Notes under the pieces: generated by a model
The model's input: the letters and a program-made list of their open reading frames with translations, nothing else
Databases searched by the model: none
Told to the model about the DNA's origin: nothing
Shown: one piece after another, positions 19,889-28,165 of the stretch
Layout: each line of letters begins with the position of its first letter
Position numbering within the stretch: the stretch's first letter is position 1
Position numbers and translations under genes: made by a program
DNA from: Actinomycetes bacterium
Lineage (GTDB): Bacteria > Actinomycetota > Acidimicrobiia > Acidimicrobiales > UBA8190
DNA length: 64,000 bases
Assembly (NCBI GenBank): GCA_021803325.1
Contig: JAJZLP010000212.1
Span: 1-64,000, forward strand
Direction of reading: 5' to 3'

Positions 19889-19925
19889 GCCCCGGGCCGC
19901 TCGGCGTCGCCGGACGGCCCGGGGC
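19889..19925. terminator. Bidirectional hairpin terminator
   Basis: Perfect 11-bp inverted repeat, GCCCCGGGCCG (19889-19899) with CGGCCCGGGGC (19915-19925), and a 15-nt loop. It lies 10 nt after one gene and before the end of the convergent rmd-like gene. There is no T-tract on either strand. Confidence 0.65.
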
Positions 19926-19995
19926 GCTGCCGGCACCAGGCTCGCCGGCTTCGATCCCGCATGCAGCACCGCTCGGTGGGTTCACACCACCGCCG

Positions 19996-20892
19996 TCAGG
20001 CTCGCTGGCGCTGCTCCTCGATGACGTCCACCAACGTGGCATCGAGCCCCACGATCGGTCCCCACCCCGTGGCACGGGCCAACCGAGTGCCATCACCCTG
20101 GACCACTGGCACGTCGACCGGTCGCATCAGGTCGGGATCGGGCCGCAGCTCGAGCGACGCCCCGGCCAGCTCGAGCAGGCGACCGGCGATCTCCTCGATG
20201 GCCACGGCTCTCCCACTGCAGACGTTGTACACAGCCCCCGGCTCACCCCCGCCGGCCATCAGCATGCGATAGGCGCGCACCACATCGCGCACATCGGTCA
20301 GGTCACGACGTGCGGAGAGGTTCCCCACCGGCATCTCGCCCTTGCCGCCTCGCTGGGCCGCGACGATCCTGGCCGCCAGGGCCGGCACCACAAAGCTGTC
20401 CGCCTGGCCCGGCCCGATGTGGTTGAACGGTCGCACCCGGATCACCGGCAGGCCCTCGCCCAGGTTGGCCTGCACCGCCAGCAGCTCGGCCGCCGCCTTG
20501 CTGGCCGCGTACGGCGTCACCGGCCGCATCGGCTGGTCCTCGTCGATCGGCTGGCGTTGCGCGGGCACTTCGCCGTAGACCTCGGCAGAGCTGACCACGA
20601 GCACCCGGGGCGGTCTCGGACACCGCAGGCAGGCGTCGAGCACGGCAGCGGTGCCCACGGTGTTGACCGACACGACCGCCGTCCGGTCGTCCCACGACCG
20701 CCCAACGTGTGAAAAGGCGGCGAGATGGTAGACGGCGTCGGGCTCGGCTCCAACCAGCGCTCGACGCACGGCAGCGGCGTCGGTGACGTCGACGTCGCGG
20801 TCGACCGCCACCACCTCGTCGCCCGACGCACGAAGATGCTGCACCAACCAGGCACCTACGAATCCCTTGCCGCCGGTGACGAACGCTCGCAC
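19996..20892 (-). CDS. rmd: GDP-4-keto-6-deoxy-mannose reductase-like SDR enzyme
   Basis: A 298-residue extended short-chain dehydrogenase. It has the NAD(P) motif TGGKGFVG at residues 6-13, SSAEVYG with the catalytic serine, YAASK as the catalytic Tyr/Lys pair, and a RPFNHIGPGQ segment followed by FVVPALAARI, a pattern typical of Rmd and related GDP-mannose 4,6-dehydratase enzymes. It would give GDP-D-rhamnose or a similar GDP-deoxyhexose; no Gmd partner lies in the window. The GTG start at 20892 has TAAGGT exactly 6 nt upstream and no ribosome site. It may instead be a UDP-sugar epimerase. Confidence 0.78.
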   Translation of the reverse strand: MRAFVTGGKGFVGAWLVQHLRASGDEVVAVDRDVDVTDAAAVRRALVGAEPDAVYHLAAFSHVGRSWDDRTAVVSVNTVGTAAVLDACLRCPRPPRVLVVSSAEVYGEVPAQRQPIDEDQPMRPVTPYAASKAAAELLAVQANLGEGLPVIRVRPFNHIGPGQADSFVVPALAARIVAAQRGGKGEMPVGNLSARRDLTDVRDVVRAYRMLMAGGGEPGAVYNVCSGRAVAIEEIAGRLLELAGASLELRPDPDLMRPVDVPVVQGDGTRLARATGWGPIVGLDATLVDVIEEQRQRA

Positions 20893-20898
20893 GCCCGA

Positions 20899-20904
20899 AC
20901 CTTA
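20899..20904 (-). promoter_or_regulatory. Leaderless -10 box of the rmd-like gene
   Basis: TAAGGT, then TCGGGC (6 nt), then the GTG start. The remaining gap up to 21018 shows no other feature. Confidence 0.6.
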
Positions 20905-21018
20905 GGGCCTGCCGCGACACACGGGGAAAGCCGGTCACCCCCCGGGGCTCGAACGCCGACGCCATCTCGGCCGGGTACTGCCGCCACGCCATCGGCCCCG
21001 CCGATGCCGCCCGCCCGG

Positions 21019-22236
21019 TCAGGTGCCGCCGGCCCTGGGAGGCTGCCGGCCGGCCGCCCAGCGGTACGCCTCCACGTGACCGGCCGCGCTGGCGGCCCAG
21101 GTCCGCTCTGCCGCTGCTGCCAATCCAGCGGCGCGCCGCCGCTCCCCGTCGGCGCCACCGGCGAGAGCGACGGCGAGCGCCGCTGCCACCGACGGGGCCG
21201 AGCCGGCCTCGGCCAGCACGGCGGCATCGCCTACCATCTCGGCCATCACCGATCCGGCCGTCGTGACCAGCGGGGTGCCGCATGCAGCCGCTTCGAGCGC
21301 AGGCAGCCCGAAACCCTCCTCGATGGCCGGATAGCAGACAGCAGCCGCCCGACGCAGCAGCGCCGGGACGGCTGTCTCGGCAACGTACCCCGTACGGACG
21401 ATCCGGCTCCGGTGCACGGCCGCCGCCACTGACCGCTCCACCTCGTCGCTCCCCCACCCGGCCCCGCCGGCCAGGACCAGTGTCAGGTCCCGGTGCACGC
21501 CCGCCAGCCGGTCGAAGGCGTCGACGAGGACCGGCACCGCCTTGCGAGGCTCCAAGGTTCCGAGGAACAACAGGTACGGCGGTCGCACGCCGACACCGCG
21601 CAGTGCGGCGGCGTCCGCACCGGGCCAGGCCTCGTGTGGCCCGAACCGGTCGTGATCGACCCCGTGGGGCACCACGAAGACGCGCCCGGACGCCCCCCCG
21701 GTGGCAGCCAGCCTGGTGGCGGTGGCTGCACTGGGGCAGACGATCGCCGTGGCCCTGCGCCGAGCCAGAGCGATCGCCCGGCGGAACACGACCACCTTGC
21801 TGCGCTCGTGCCACTCGGGATGCTCGACCAGCGTCAGGTCGTGGACGGTGACCACCGACGGCACCGGGCACAGGACGGGCATCGTGTAGTGGGGGCCGTG
21901 ATGCACCGCCACGCCGGCCGTCCGCAGCCTTCTCGCCAGGCCGGCCTGCTCCCACACCAGGCGGGACGGCCGCGACGGAGGTGCGCACGGCACGACGGCG
22001 AGGCCAGGCGACTCCCAACGTGCAGCGTCGCCGCGGCGACACCACACCGTCAGTCGGACGTCGTCGCGCCGGGCGAGCGCCCGGACCAGCTCCACGACAT
22101 AGCGACCGGCCCCGACCGGACGCTCGGGAACGGCGGTGGCGTCGACGGACACGGCCAGGGACGGACCATCGAACCCGGGCCGCTGCACACCATCGAACCC
22201 GGGCTCGGTTCCGACCTTGGGTTCCTCGTCGCTCAT
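21019..22236 (-). CDS. Family-4 glycosyltransferase (first of three)
   Basis: A 405-residue GT-B fold transferase. Acceptor half: GAGRYVVELVRAL near residue 40 and VTVHDLTLVEHP in the middle. Donor half: LFLGTLEPRKAVPVLVDAF, then EEGFGLPALEAAACGTPLV, the EX7E nucleotide-sugar motif of GT4 enzymes. ATG 22236 overlaps the stop of the next transferase upstream (ATGA). It is the last gene of a three-transferase operon, so the three probably add successive sugars to one glycan. The donor may be GDP-mannose or GDP-rhamnose from nearby genes, by context only. Confidence 0.88.
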   Translation of the reverse strand: MSDEEPKVGTEPGFDGVQRPGFDGPSLAVSVDATAVPERPVGAGRYVVELVRALARRDDVRLTVWCRRGDAARWESPGLAVVPCAPPSRPSRLVWEQAGLARRLRTAGVAVHHGPHYTMPVLCPVPSVVTVHDLTLVEHPEWHERSKVVVFRRAIALARRRATAIVCPSAATATRLAATGGASGRVFVVPHGVDHDRFGPHEAWPGADAAALRGVGVRPPYLLFLGTLEPRKAVPVLVDAFDRLAGVHRDLTLVLAGGAGWGSDEVERSVAAAVHRSRIVRTGYVAETAVPALLRRAAAVCYPAIEEGFGLPALEAAACGTPLVTTAGSVMAEMVGDAAVLAEAGSAPSVAAALAVALAGGADGERRRAAGLAAAAERTWAASAAGHVEAYRWAAGRQPPRAGGT

Positions 22237-23654
22237 TGGAGCGATGCCCACAGCGCCACGTGCTCCTCCGCGCTCGCACGCCACGTTCGTGCCGCGGCGC
22301 GGCGCTGGCCGGCAGCCACCAGGTCCCCGCGAGCCCGGTCGTCGGTCGCCACCGTGACCAGTGCGGCGGCTATGGCCGCCACATCGGTGGGATCGACCTC
22401 GAGCGCCGCGCCGCCGGTGCTCGGCACCGGGCTGCTCACCACAGGCGTTCCGGCCGACATCGCCTCGAGCGGCGGCAAGCCGAAACCCTCGAGCAGCGGC
22501 ACGTACGCGAGCAGGCACGCCCGGTGGTAGAGACCGGCCAGGACCGGCGCCGGCACCGCTCCGGCCAGGACGGCGCCACCGCCAGGCACCCCGCCACCGC
22601 CAGGCACCCCGTCACCCCCAGGCACCCCGCCACCGCCAGGCACCCCGCCACCCCAGCCCGAAGGACCGACGATCACCAGCGGGCACGGCTCCGGCAGGTG
22701 GTCCTGGGCCCGCCGGTGCGCCTCGACCAGGCGAACGAGGTTCTTGCGAGGCTCGAGCGTGCCGACTGCCAGCATGAACGACCCGGTGACGCCGAGCCGC
22801 TGCAACAGGGCTGCGGTGGCAACGTGGTCCGGTGGAGGCAGGTGGTCCCCGCCGTGCTCGACGACAACCACCCGCGCCGCATCCACCCCCGTCGCCACCA
22901 CGGCATCGGCTACCGCCACCGAGGGGACCACCAGACGGCGCGCCTGGGCTCGCGCCCGAGCGAAGGCCGCTTCGTGCCAGCGTCGGCCTCGCCGCGGGTA
23001 GGCATCGGGGACCTGACGCCAGCCGAGGTCGTGCACGGTCACGACCAGGGCGCGCCCGCGCCCCGACGGGGCTGCCAGTGACGACGCGTGGACGACGGAC
23101 CCGCGGACACCAGCGGTACTGCCCCGGTCCCACAGCCGGGTGAGGACCGGCCCCGCCAGCCCGACGGCGTGCACAGGCAACCCCCACGACGTCAGCGGGT
23201 CCGGGCGCTCACGCGTGGCGGACGCCACCAGCTCCACCGCCGGTACCGCCGTTCCCTCCGCCACCAGCGTGCCGAGCCCGGCGAGCAGACCCGAGCAGTA
23301 CGTCCCGATGCCACCGGGGACGGTGCGCCGCAGCTGCTCGACGACGAGCGACACCTCCACCGCAGGGCGCGCTCCTCTGGTTGCTCGCCTCAACGCGGCC
23401 ACCGTCGCGCCGCCGGGGTCAGGGCCTCTGCCGCCGATGCCGCCACTGCTCGTGCCGGTGCTCGTGCCGCTTCGGCCTCTGCTGCCGCTGCGGCCGGTGA
23501 AGCCGGTGCAGCCCCAGCGGCCGGTACCCGCGTAGCTGCCACCAGTGCGGCCGGTGCCGGTGCCGGTGCCGAGGCCGTCAGTGCTGCCGGTGCCAATGCC
23601 GGCACGTGCATGGTCACCGCTGCTCGCGCCGCCGCCACCCTCATGACGCGACAC
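22233..23654 (-). CDS. Family-4 glycosyltransferase with Gly-rich N-terminus and insert
   Basis: A 473-residue GT4 transferase with GGIGTYCSGLLAGL (about residue 105), VVTVHDLGWRQ, LAVGTLEPRKNLVRLVEAH and LEGFGLPPLEAMSAGTPVV. It differs from its neighbours in a Gly/Ser/Thr-rich N-terminal stretch of about 84 residues, and in a GGGVPG repeat insert (about residues 336-359) between donor-domain strands. The start is uncertain. GTG 23654 overlaps the previous gene by 14 bp and its frame has mostly C or G at third positions, whereas the ATG at 23644 opens another frame. GTG 23402 is the fallback start. Confidence 0.8.
   Translation of the reverse strand: MSRHEGGGGASSGDHARAGIGTGSTDGLGTGTGTGRTGGSYAGTGRWGCTGFTGRSGSRGRSGTSTGTSSGGIGGRGPDPGGATVAALRRATRGARPAVEVSLVVEQLRRTVPGGIGTYCSGLLAGLGTLVAEGTAVPAVELVASATRERPDPLTSWGLPVHAVGLAGPVLTRLWDRGSTAGVRGSVVHASSLAAPSGRGRALVVTVHDLGWRQVPDAYPRRGRRWHEAAFARARAQARRLVVPSVAVADAVVATGVDAARVVVVEHGGDHLPPPDHVATAALLQRLGVTGSFMLAVGTLEPRKNLVRLVEAHRRAQDHLPEPCPLVIVGPSGWGGGVPGGGGVPGGDGVPGGGGVPGGGAVLAGAVPAPVLAGLYHRACLLAYVPLLEGFGLPPLEAMSAGTPVVSSPVPSTGGAALEVDPTDVAAIAAALVTVATDDRARGDLVAAGQRRAAARTWRASAEEHVALWASLQ
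22576..22647. repeat. Four-copy 18-bp repeat inside a glycosyltransferase gene
   Basis: Units of CCACCGCCAGGCACCCCG start at 22576, 22594, 22612 and 22630, with a partial fifth copy. On the coding strand each gives six residues, GGGVPG (one copy GGDGVPG-like). They sit in a loop of the donor domain. Confidence 0.93.
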
Positions 23655-24942
23655 CGTCCCGGTACAACGCGTCGAGCCCGGCTCCGCATGCCGCCCACGT
23701 GAACGATGCCGCCCGGCGCCGGCCTCGCTCGATGAGCCCGCCGAGCCCGCCGCCATCCGGTCCGTCGGCGCCCGGGCCGGTGCCGGGGTCGGTGCTGCCC
23801 GGCCCCATGACGCCGATGCCCGTGTCATCGAGCACAGCGACGAGCGCGCCGGCCAGCGCGTCATCGTCGCCCGGCGGCACGAGCACCGCAGCGTCGCCGA
23901 CCACCTCGGGGATCGCACCGGCCGCGGTCGCCACCACCGGCACGCCCGCCGCCATCGCCTCGAGCGGCGGAAAGCCGAAGCCTTCGTAGCGCGACGGGTA
24001 GGCGAGGACGGCGGCGTCTGCCAGGACGCGGGCCAGGTCCGCACCGTCCAGGTAGCCGCAGCGGACGACCCGGGAACCGAACCGGGCCGTGGCAATGGCA
24101 CGCTGCAACGCGCCGGCACCCCAGCCGTCGGGCCCGACGACCACCAGCGCCACGTCCGGGTGATCAGCGGCCAGGCGATCGAAGGCCCGGACCAGCCCGG
24201 GGAAGTCCTTGCGCGGCTCGACCGTGCCCACCGCCAGGATGTAGCGGGCGATGCTCGGCGGCAGCTCCAGCAGGTCCGCGGCTCGCCGTCCGGAGGGGGG
24301 CGGCGAGCCCGGCACCCCGTGGTGGACCGCTCGGACGCGACCAGGATCAGCCCCGAATTCGGCGACCACTTCCTCCGCCACGAACGCCGACGGCGTGTGC
24401 ACCCACGCGCCGTCCTGCACGGCGCGCCGGACGAGTGCGGGGAACGCCAGCGTGGCCGTGTCGCACATCTCGGGGAACCGAACCGTGGTCAGGTCGTGCA
24501 CCGTGACCACCCGCACCGCCCGGCGTGCGGGTGGCACCACGAAGTTGGTGCCGTGGACCACGTCGGCCGGTCCAGTGAACCACTCGATCGGCGGCCAGCC
24601 CCACCGGGCCCAGGCCGCGTGCAACGGCCGTGCTGGCATGGCCCGCTGGTGGGCCGCCACGCCAGCGGGGACCTCGGGAACGAGCCGGCCCCGGCGGCGC
24701 CACGTGACGGCGAACGCCGTCACCGACAGGTCCGGCCGATCCGCGAGCGCTGCCAACGCGTGGTGGCAGAAGCGCCCGACACCGGTCTGCACACCGAGCA
24801 AGGCCGTGGCTTCGACGGCAACGGCGAGCGGGCTGGCAGCGGCGCTGCCGGCCGGCCCTGGGCCGCCAGCGACGGCCGAAGCCGGCGGGCGGTCCCCGCC
24901 GACGGCGTGCTGGGGCTGGTGCACTGCACGAGCCTTGCACAT
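23641..24942 (-). CDS. Family-4 glycosyltransferase (first gene of the trio)
   Basis: A 433-residue GT4 transferase with GVQTGVGRFCHHALAAL near residue 48, VVTVHDLTTVRFPEM, LAVGTVEPRKDFPGLVRAF and YEGFGFPPLEAMAAGVPVV. Its glycine-rich tail region (GPGSTDPGTGPGADGPDGGG) is unlike other GT4 enzymes. ATG 24942 is chosen; GTG 24924 is an alternative, and neither has a clear ribosome site. The stop overlaps the following transferase. It is divergent from cofD. Confidence 0.83.
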   Translation of the reverse strand: MCKARAVHQPQHAVGGDRPPASAVAGGPGPAGSAAASPLAVAVEATALLGVQTGVGRFCHHALAALADRPDLSVTAFAVTWRRRGRLVPEVPAGVAAHQRAMPARPLHAAWARWGWPPIEWFTGPADVVHGTNFVVPPARRAVRVVTVHDLTTVRFPEMCDTATLAFPALVRRAVQDGAWVHTPSAFVAEEVVAEFGADPGRVRAVHHGVPGSPPPSGRRAADLLELPPSIARYILAVGTVEPRKDFPGLVRAFDRLAADHPDVALVVVGPDGWGAGALQRAIATARFGSRVVRCGYLDGADLARVLADAAVLAYPSRYEGFGFPPLEAMAAGVPVVATAAGAIPEVVGDAAVLVPPGDDDALAGALVAVLDDTGIGVMGPGSTDPGTGPGADGPDGGGLGGLIERGRRRAASFTWAACGAGLDALYRDGVAS

Positions 24943-24983
24943 CTGCCGGGTACCACGGATCGGCCAGCACCGGGCGACCCCGT

Positions 24984-24989
24984 TAGGGT
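24984..24989 (+). promoter_or_regulatory. Leaderless -10 box before the cofD leader ORF
   Basis: TAGGGT, then TGGCCC (6 nt), then an ATG at 24996 that opens a 40-codon ORF, not cofD itself. Confidence 0.6.
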
Positions 24990-24995
24990 TGGCCC

Positions 24996-25118
24996 ATGCG
25001 TGACGCACCTCGGCCCCGGTCCACAGCTGTGGGATCAGCGGTCGCGGCCGCGCTGCCGCATCCCGCAGCCGTTCGCCCCATCGGTCGTCGGCGCCCGCTG
25101 CTCGGGACGCACCCATGA
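24996..25118 (+). CDS. Possible 40-residue leader ORF coupled to cofD
   Basis: Starts MRDAPRPRSTAVGSAVAAAL and ends in a TGA that overlaps the cofD ATG (ATGA). The ATG sits 6 nt after a TAGGGT box, as in other leaderless genes of this window, while cofD has no ribosome site of its own. The ORF would let ribosomes reach cofD by termination-reinitiation. It is Ala/Arg/Pro-rich with no known domain. It may be a regulatory leader peptide or simply a translated lead-in. Confidence 0.5.
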   Translation: MRDAPRPRSTAVGSAVAAALPHPAAVRPIGRRRPLLGTHP

Positions 25119-26038
25119 TCACGGCGCTGGCCGGAGGTGTCGGTGCCGCCCGCATGCTCCGGGGGTTGGTACGCGCGGCACCCCCGGGCAGCGTGACCGC
25201 AATCGTCAACACCGGGGACGACACCGTGCTCCACGGGCTGCACGTCAGTCCCGACCTCGACACGGTGGCCTACACCCTGGCCGGCTGGTCCGACGACAGA
25301 CGCGGCTGGGGGCTGGCCGGCGAGACGTGGACGACCATGGAGCAGCTGGAGCGCCTCGGCGGGCTCACCTGGTTCCGGCTCGGCGACCGGGACCTCGCCA
25401 CCCATCTGTACCGCAGCCAGCGCCTCGCCGAGGGCGCCACGCTCTCGGAGGTGACGTCCGAGCTGGTGTCGAGCATGGCCGTCCCTGCCACGCTCCTGCC
25501 CATGTCGGACGACCCCGTACGGACCCGCATGACCCTGGCCGACGGGACCGACGTCGCCTTCCAGCAGTACTTCGTCGCACTGGGCCATGCCGTGGCGGTG
25601 GCTGCCGTGCACTTCGACGGCGCCGACGTCGCCCGCCCGGCCCCCGGCGTACTGGCGGCCATCGCCGACGCCGACCGGATCGTGGTGTGCCCGTCGAACC
25701 CGGTGGTGTCGATCGGACCGATCCTCGCCGTCCCGGGTGTGCGAGCAGCGCTGGCAGCACGCCGCGAAGACACCGTCTCGGTGTCGCCGCTCGTCGGGGG
25801 CGCTGCGCTCAAAGGTCCGGCCGACCGTCTGCTGCGCGAGCTCGGCCACGACGCCACCGGCGCCGGTATCGCCAGCCTCTACCGCGATATCGCCGCCACT
25901 CTTGTCATCGACGACGTCGATGCCGCCGACGCTCCGGCGGTCACCGCTGCCGGCCTCCGGTGCATCGTCGCACCGACGGTCATGCACGATGTCGATGCCG
26001 CGACCGCGCTGGCCCGGGTGGTGCTCGATGCCGGCTGA
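25115..26038 (+). CDS. cofD: CofD/FbiA, coenzyme F420 phospholactyl-type transferase
   Basis: A 307-residue CofD family enzyme that transfers a (dehydro)phospholactyl group to the deazaflavin Fo in F420 synthesis. Family marks: LAGGVGAARMLRGL at the N-terminus, NTGDDTVLHGLHVSPDLDT with the metal-binding aspartates, and SNPVVSIGPILAVPGVRAAL near residue 190. ATG 25115 overlaps the TGA of a short upstream ORF. cofE follows with an 11-bp overlap. The fbiA-fbiB pair next to mannose genes is conserved in mycobacteria. Confidence 0.95.
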   Translation: MITALAGGVGAARMLRGLVRAAPPGSVTAIVNTGDDTVLHGLHVSPDLDTVAYTLAGWSDDRRGWGLAGETWTTMEQLERLGGLTWFRLGDRDLATHLYRSQRLAEGATLSEVTSELVSSMAVPATLLPMSDDPVRTRMTLADGTDVAFQQYFVALGHAVAVAAVHFDGADVARPAPGVLAAIADADRIVVCPSNPVVSIGPILAVPGVRAALAARREDTVSVSPLVGGAALKGPADRLLRELGHDATGAGIASLYRDIAATLVIDDVDAADAPAVTAAGLRCIVAPTVMHDVDAATALARVVLDAG

Positions 26039-26885
26039 CCCAGCATCGTCGACCGGACCGGCAGCCCCCGCTGGGCCCGCGGCGCCGACCGACCCACTGG
26101 GCCCGGCAGCTCCACCGGACCTCGCGCCCCCCGCAACCCCCGCCGCGCCGACCGACCCCGCAGCCCCCGTGGACCTGGCCCCCGAGACCGGCGCCCTGCA
26201 GGTGCTGCCCGTCCGAGGTATCGGCGAGATCCGACCGGGCGACGACCTCGCCGGGATCCTGGCGTCGTGTGCACCCCTTCGGCACGGCGACGTCCTGGTC
26301 GTCACGCAGAAGGTGGTGTCCAAGGCCGAGGGTCGCCTGGTCCCGGTCGACGAGTCGGATCCCGCCGCCCGGCGGCGGCTGGCGGAGTCCGAGTCGGTGC
26401 GGGTGCTGCGCCGACGGGGCGATCTCGTCATCACCGAGACGCGGCACGGCTTTGTGTGCGCCAATGCCGGGGTCGACATGTCGAACGTCGCACACGGATG
26501 GGCCGCCTTGCTGCCCGTCGACCCGGACCGCTCGGCCCGGCGCCTGCGCGACGGCATTCGCGCCCGTTCGGGTGTCGAGGTGGCTGTGATCGTGTCGGAC
26601 ACCTTCGGGCGCGCCTGGCGTCAGGGCGTCACCGATATCGCCATCGGCTGCGCCGGCGTGGCCGCCGTCGTCGACCTGCGCGGCGAGCACGACGCGCTCG
26701 GCCGCCCGCTGGTCGCCACCGAGATCTGCGTGGCCGACGAGATCGCCGGCGCCGCCGACCTCGTGATGGGCAAGGCCACCGGCATCGCCGCCGCTATCGT
26801 GCGCGGCGTGGATCCCGCCCTGTTCCGACGGTCGTCGGTCGCCGCCGAGATCGTGCGGTCACCGGCTGACGACCTCTTCCGCTGA
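26028..26885 (+). CDS. cofE: CofE, F420-0:gamma-glutamyl ligase, ligase domain only
   Basis: A 285-residue enzyme that adds glutamates to F420-0. After a Pro/Ala-rich lead (about residues 3-48) the CofE domain starts at LQVLPVRGIGEIRPGDDL and shows TQKVVSKAEGR, ANAGVDMSN, SDTFGRAWRQGVTDIAIG and DEIAGAADLVMGK. Mycobacterial FbiB carries a C-terminal nitroreductase-like domain that reduces dehydro-F420-0; that domain is absent here. ATG 26028 lies inside the cofD end, so the genes are coupled. The (GGCA)10 repeat begins 10 nt after the stop. Confidence 0.93.
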   Translation: MPADPASSTGPAAPAGPAAPTDPLGPAAPPDLAPPATPAAPTDPAAPVDLAPETGALQVLPVRGIGEIRPGDDLAGILASCAPLRHGDVLVVTQKVVSKAEGRLVPVDESDPAARRRLAESESVRVLRRRGDLVITETRHGFVCANAGVDMSNVAHGWAALLPVDPDRSARRLRDGIRARSGVEVAVIVSDTFGRAWRQGVTDIAIGCAGVAAVVDLRGEHDALGRPLVATEICVADEIAGAADLVMGKATGIAAAIVRGVDPALFRRSSVAAEIVRSPADDLFR

Positions 26886-26894
26886 GACCGTGCC

Positions 26895-26934
<40 letters not shown>

Positions 26935-27144
26935 ACCGCCTCACCCCGGTCCGCCGAGACCACCCAATCTCCTGAGGCCACCCCGCCCACCGGGGCCGTG
27001 CCGGCAACCGTCTCACCCCGGTCCGCCGAGACCACCCCGGTCCCCGGAGCTCCGCCGGAATCCAGGCAACCGTGCTGGCGCGCCGCTCCCGCAGGGGCAC
27101 TGGTGTCCCCGCCGCCCTCGCCGCCGCCCTCGGCAGCACTTGTG

Positions 27145-28098
27145 TCAGACGCTGCCGGCGCTGCGCACGTGGTCGAGGACGGCAGCGACTCCGGTCTGCA
27201 GGTCCGTCCAGGACCGCCAGCCGAGATGGATGCCCGCTCGGCCCGGGTCCAGCGCACTGCGCCGGAGCTCGCCCGGCCGCGGCGGGGCGTGCACCGCCTG
27301 CACCTCCGCCCCGGCGGCGCCTCCCATGGCGCCGGCGAGCTCGTTGACCGACACCTCGGTCCCGGTGCCGATGTTGAGCACCAGACCTCCGCCTCGTTCG
27401 GCGCCACGGACGAACGCATCGACCACGTCGTCGACGAACACGAAGTCCCGTGTCTGCTCGCCGTCGCCGTACACGGTGACGGGCTCGCCACGCACCACCC
27501 GGTCGGCGAAGATGGCGACCACGCCCGCCTCGCCGTGCGGGTCCTGGCGTGGGCCGTAGACGTTGGCCAGGGCCAGGGCGCAGAACTCCACCTCGTGGAG
27601 CTCCCGGTAGCACACCAGGTAGTCGATGGCCGCCTTCTTCGACACTCCGTAGGGTGACAGCGGCCGGTGCGGGTGAACCTCGCGCACCGGGATCTCCTCG
27701 GTGGCCGGCTCCCCGTACAGTGTGCCGCCACTGGCAGCGAACACCACCCGGGCGGCGCCGGCAGCCCGGGCACCCTCGAGGACCTGCAGGGTGCCGAGCA
27801 CGTTGACCTCGGCGTCGAACAACGGGCGAGACACCGACACGCGCACGTCGGCCTGCGCCGCGAGGTGGAACACGACCTCCGGCCGGCGCCGGACCATCAG
27901 GTCGACGAGGTCCGGGGACCGGATGTCGAGCTGGTGCACCCGCAGGTCGTGACCGTGCCCGGACCGCGCCCCGGCCAGGTTGGCCAGAGAGCCCGTCGAC
28001 AGGTCGTCGATGACATCCACAGCGTGCCCCTCGGCGAGCAAGCGGTCCACCAGGGTCGACCCGATGAACCCCGCGCCGCCGGTCACCAGCGCCCGCAC
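27145..28098 (-). CDS. galE: UDP-glucose 4-epimerase-like SDR enzyme
   Basis: A 317-residue extended SDR. It has TGGAGFIG at residues 7-14, FHLAAQADVRVSV, a SGGTLYG substrate segment, YGVSKKA (catalytic Tyr/Lys), ANVYGPRQDP and DFVFVDDVVDA. These match the actinobacterial GalE-type 4-epimerase group that produces UDP-galactose for cell-wall galactan; exact substrate is inferred. The GTG start at 28098 is preceded by a G-run ribosome site about 5 nt away. It faces cofE across a repeat-rich gap and follows manC by 67 bp. Confidence 0.85.
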   Translation of the reverse strand: MRALVTGGAGFIGSTLVDRLLAEGHAVDVIDDLSTGSLANLAGARSGHGHDLRVHQLDIRSPDLVDLMVRRRPEVVFHLAAQADVRVSVSRPLFDAEVNVLGTLQVLEGARAAGAARVVFAASGGTLYGEPATEEIPVREVHPHRPLSPYGVSKKAAIDYLVCYRELHEVEFCALALANVYGPRQDPHGEAGVVAIFADRVVRGEPVTVYGDGEQTRDFVFVDDVVDAFVRGAERGGGLVLNIGTGTEVSVNELAGAMGGAAGAEVQAVHAPPRPGELRRSALDPGRAGIHLGWRSWTDLQTGVAAVLDHVRSAGSV

Positions 28099-28165
28099 GG
28101 TCCCCCCCTTGGCCCGTGGAGCCCGCTCGCCGGTGCACCCCGGCTCAGGGGAGGCGCAGGCCAGG

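Noticed and set aside
23390-23644. Separate 84-residue Ala-rich gene
   Set aside because: Its codons have many A-ending alanines and lower third-position G+C than the overlapping transferase frame, so it is the less likely coding frame. It is kept only as a finding.
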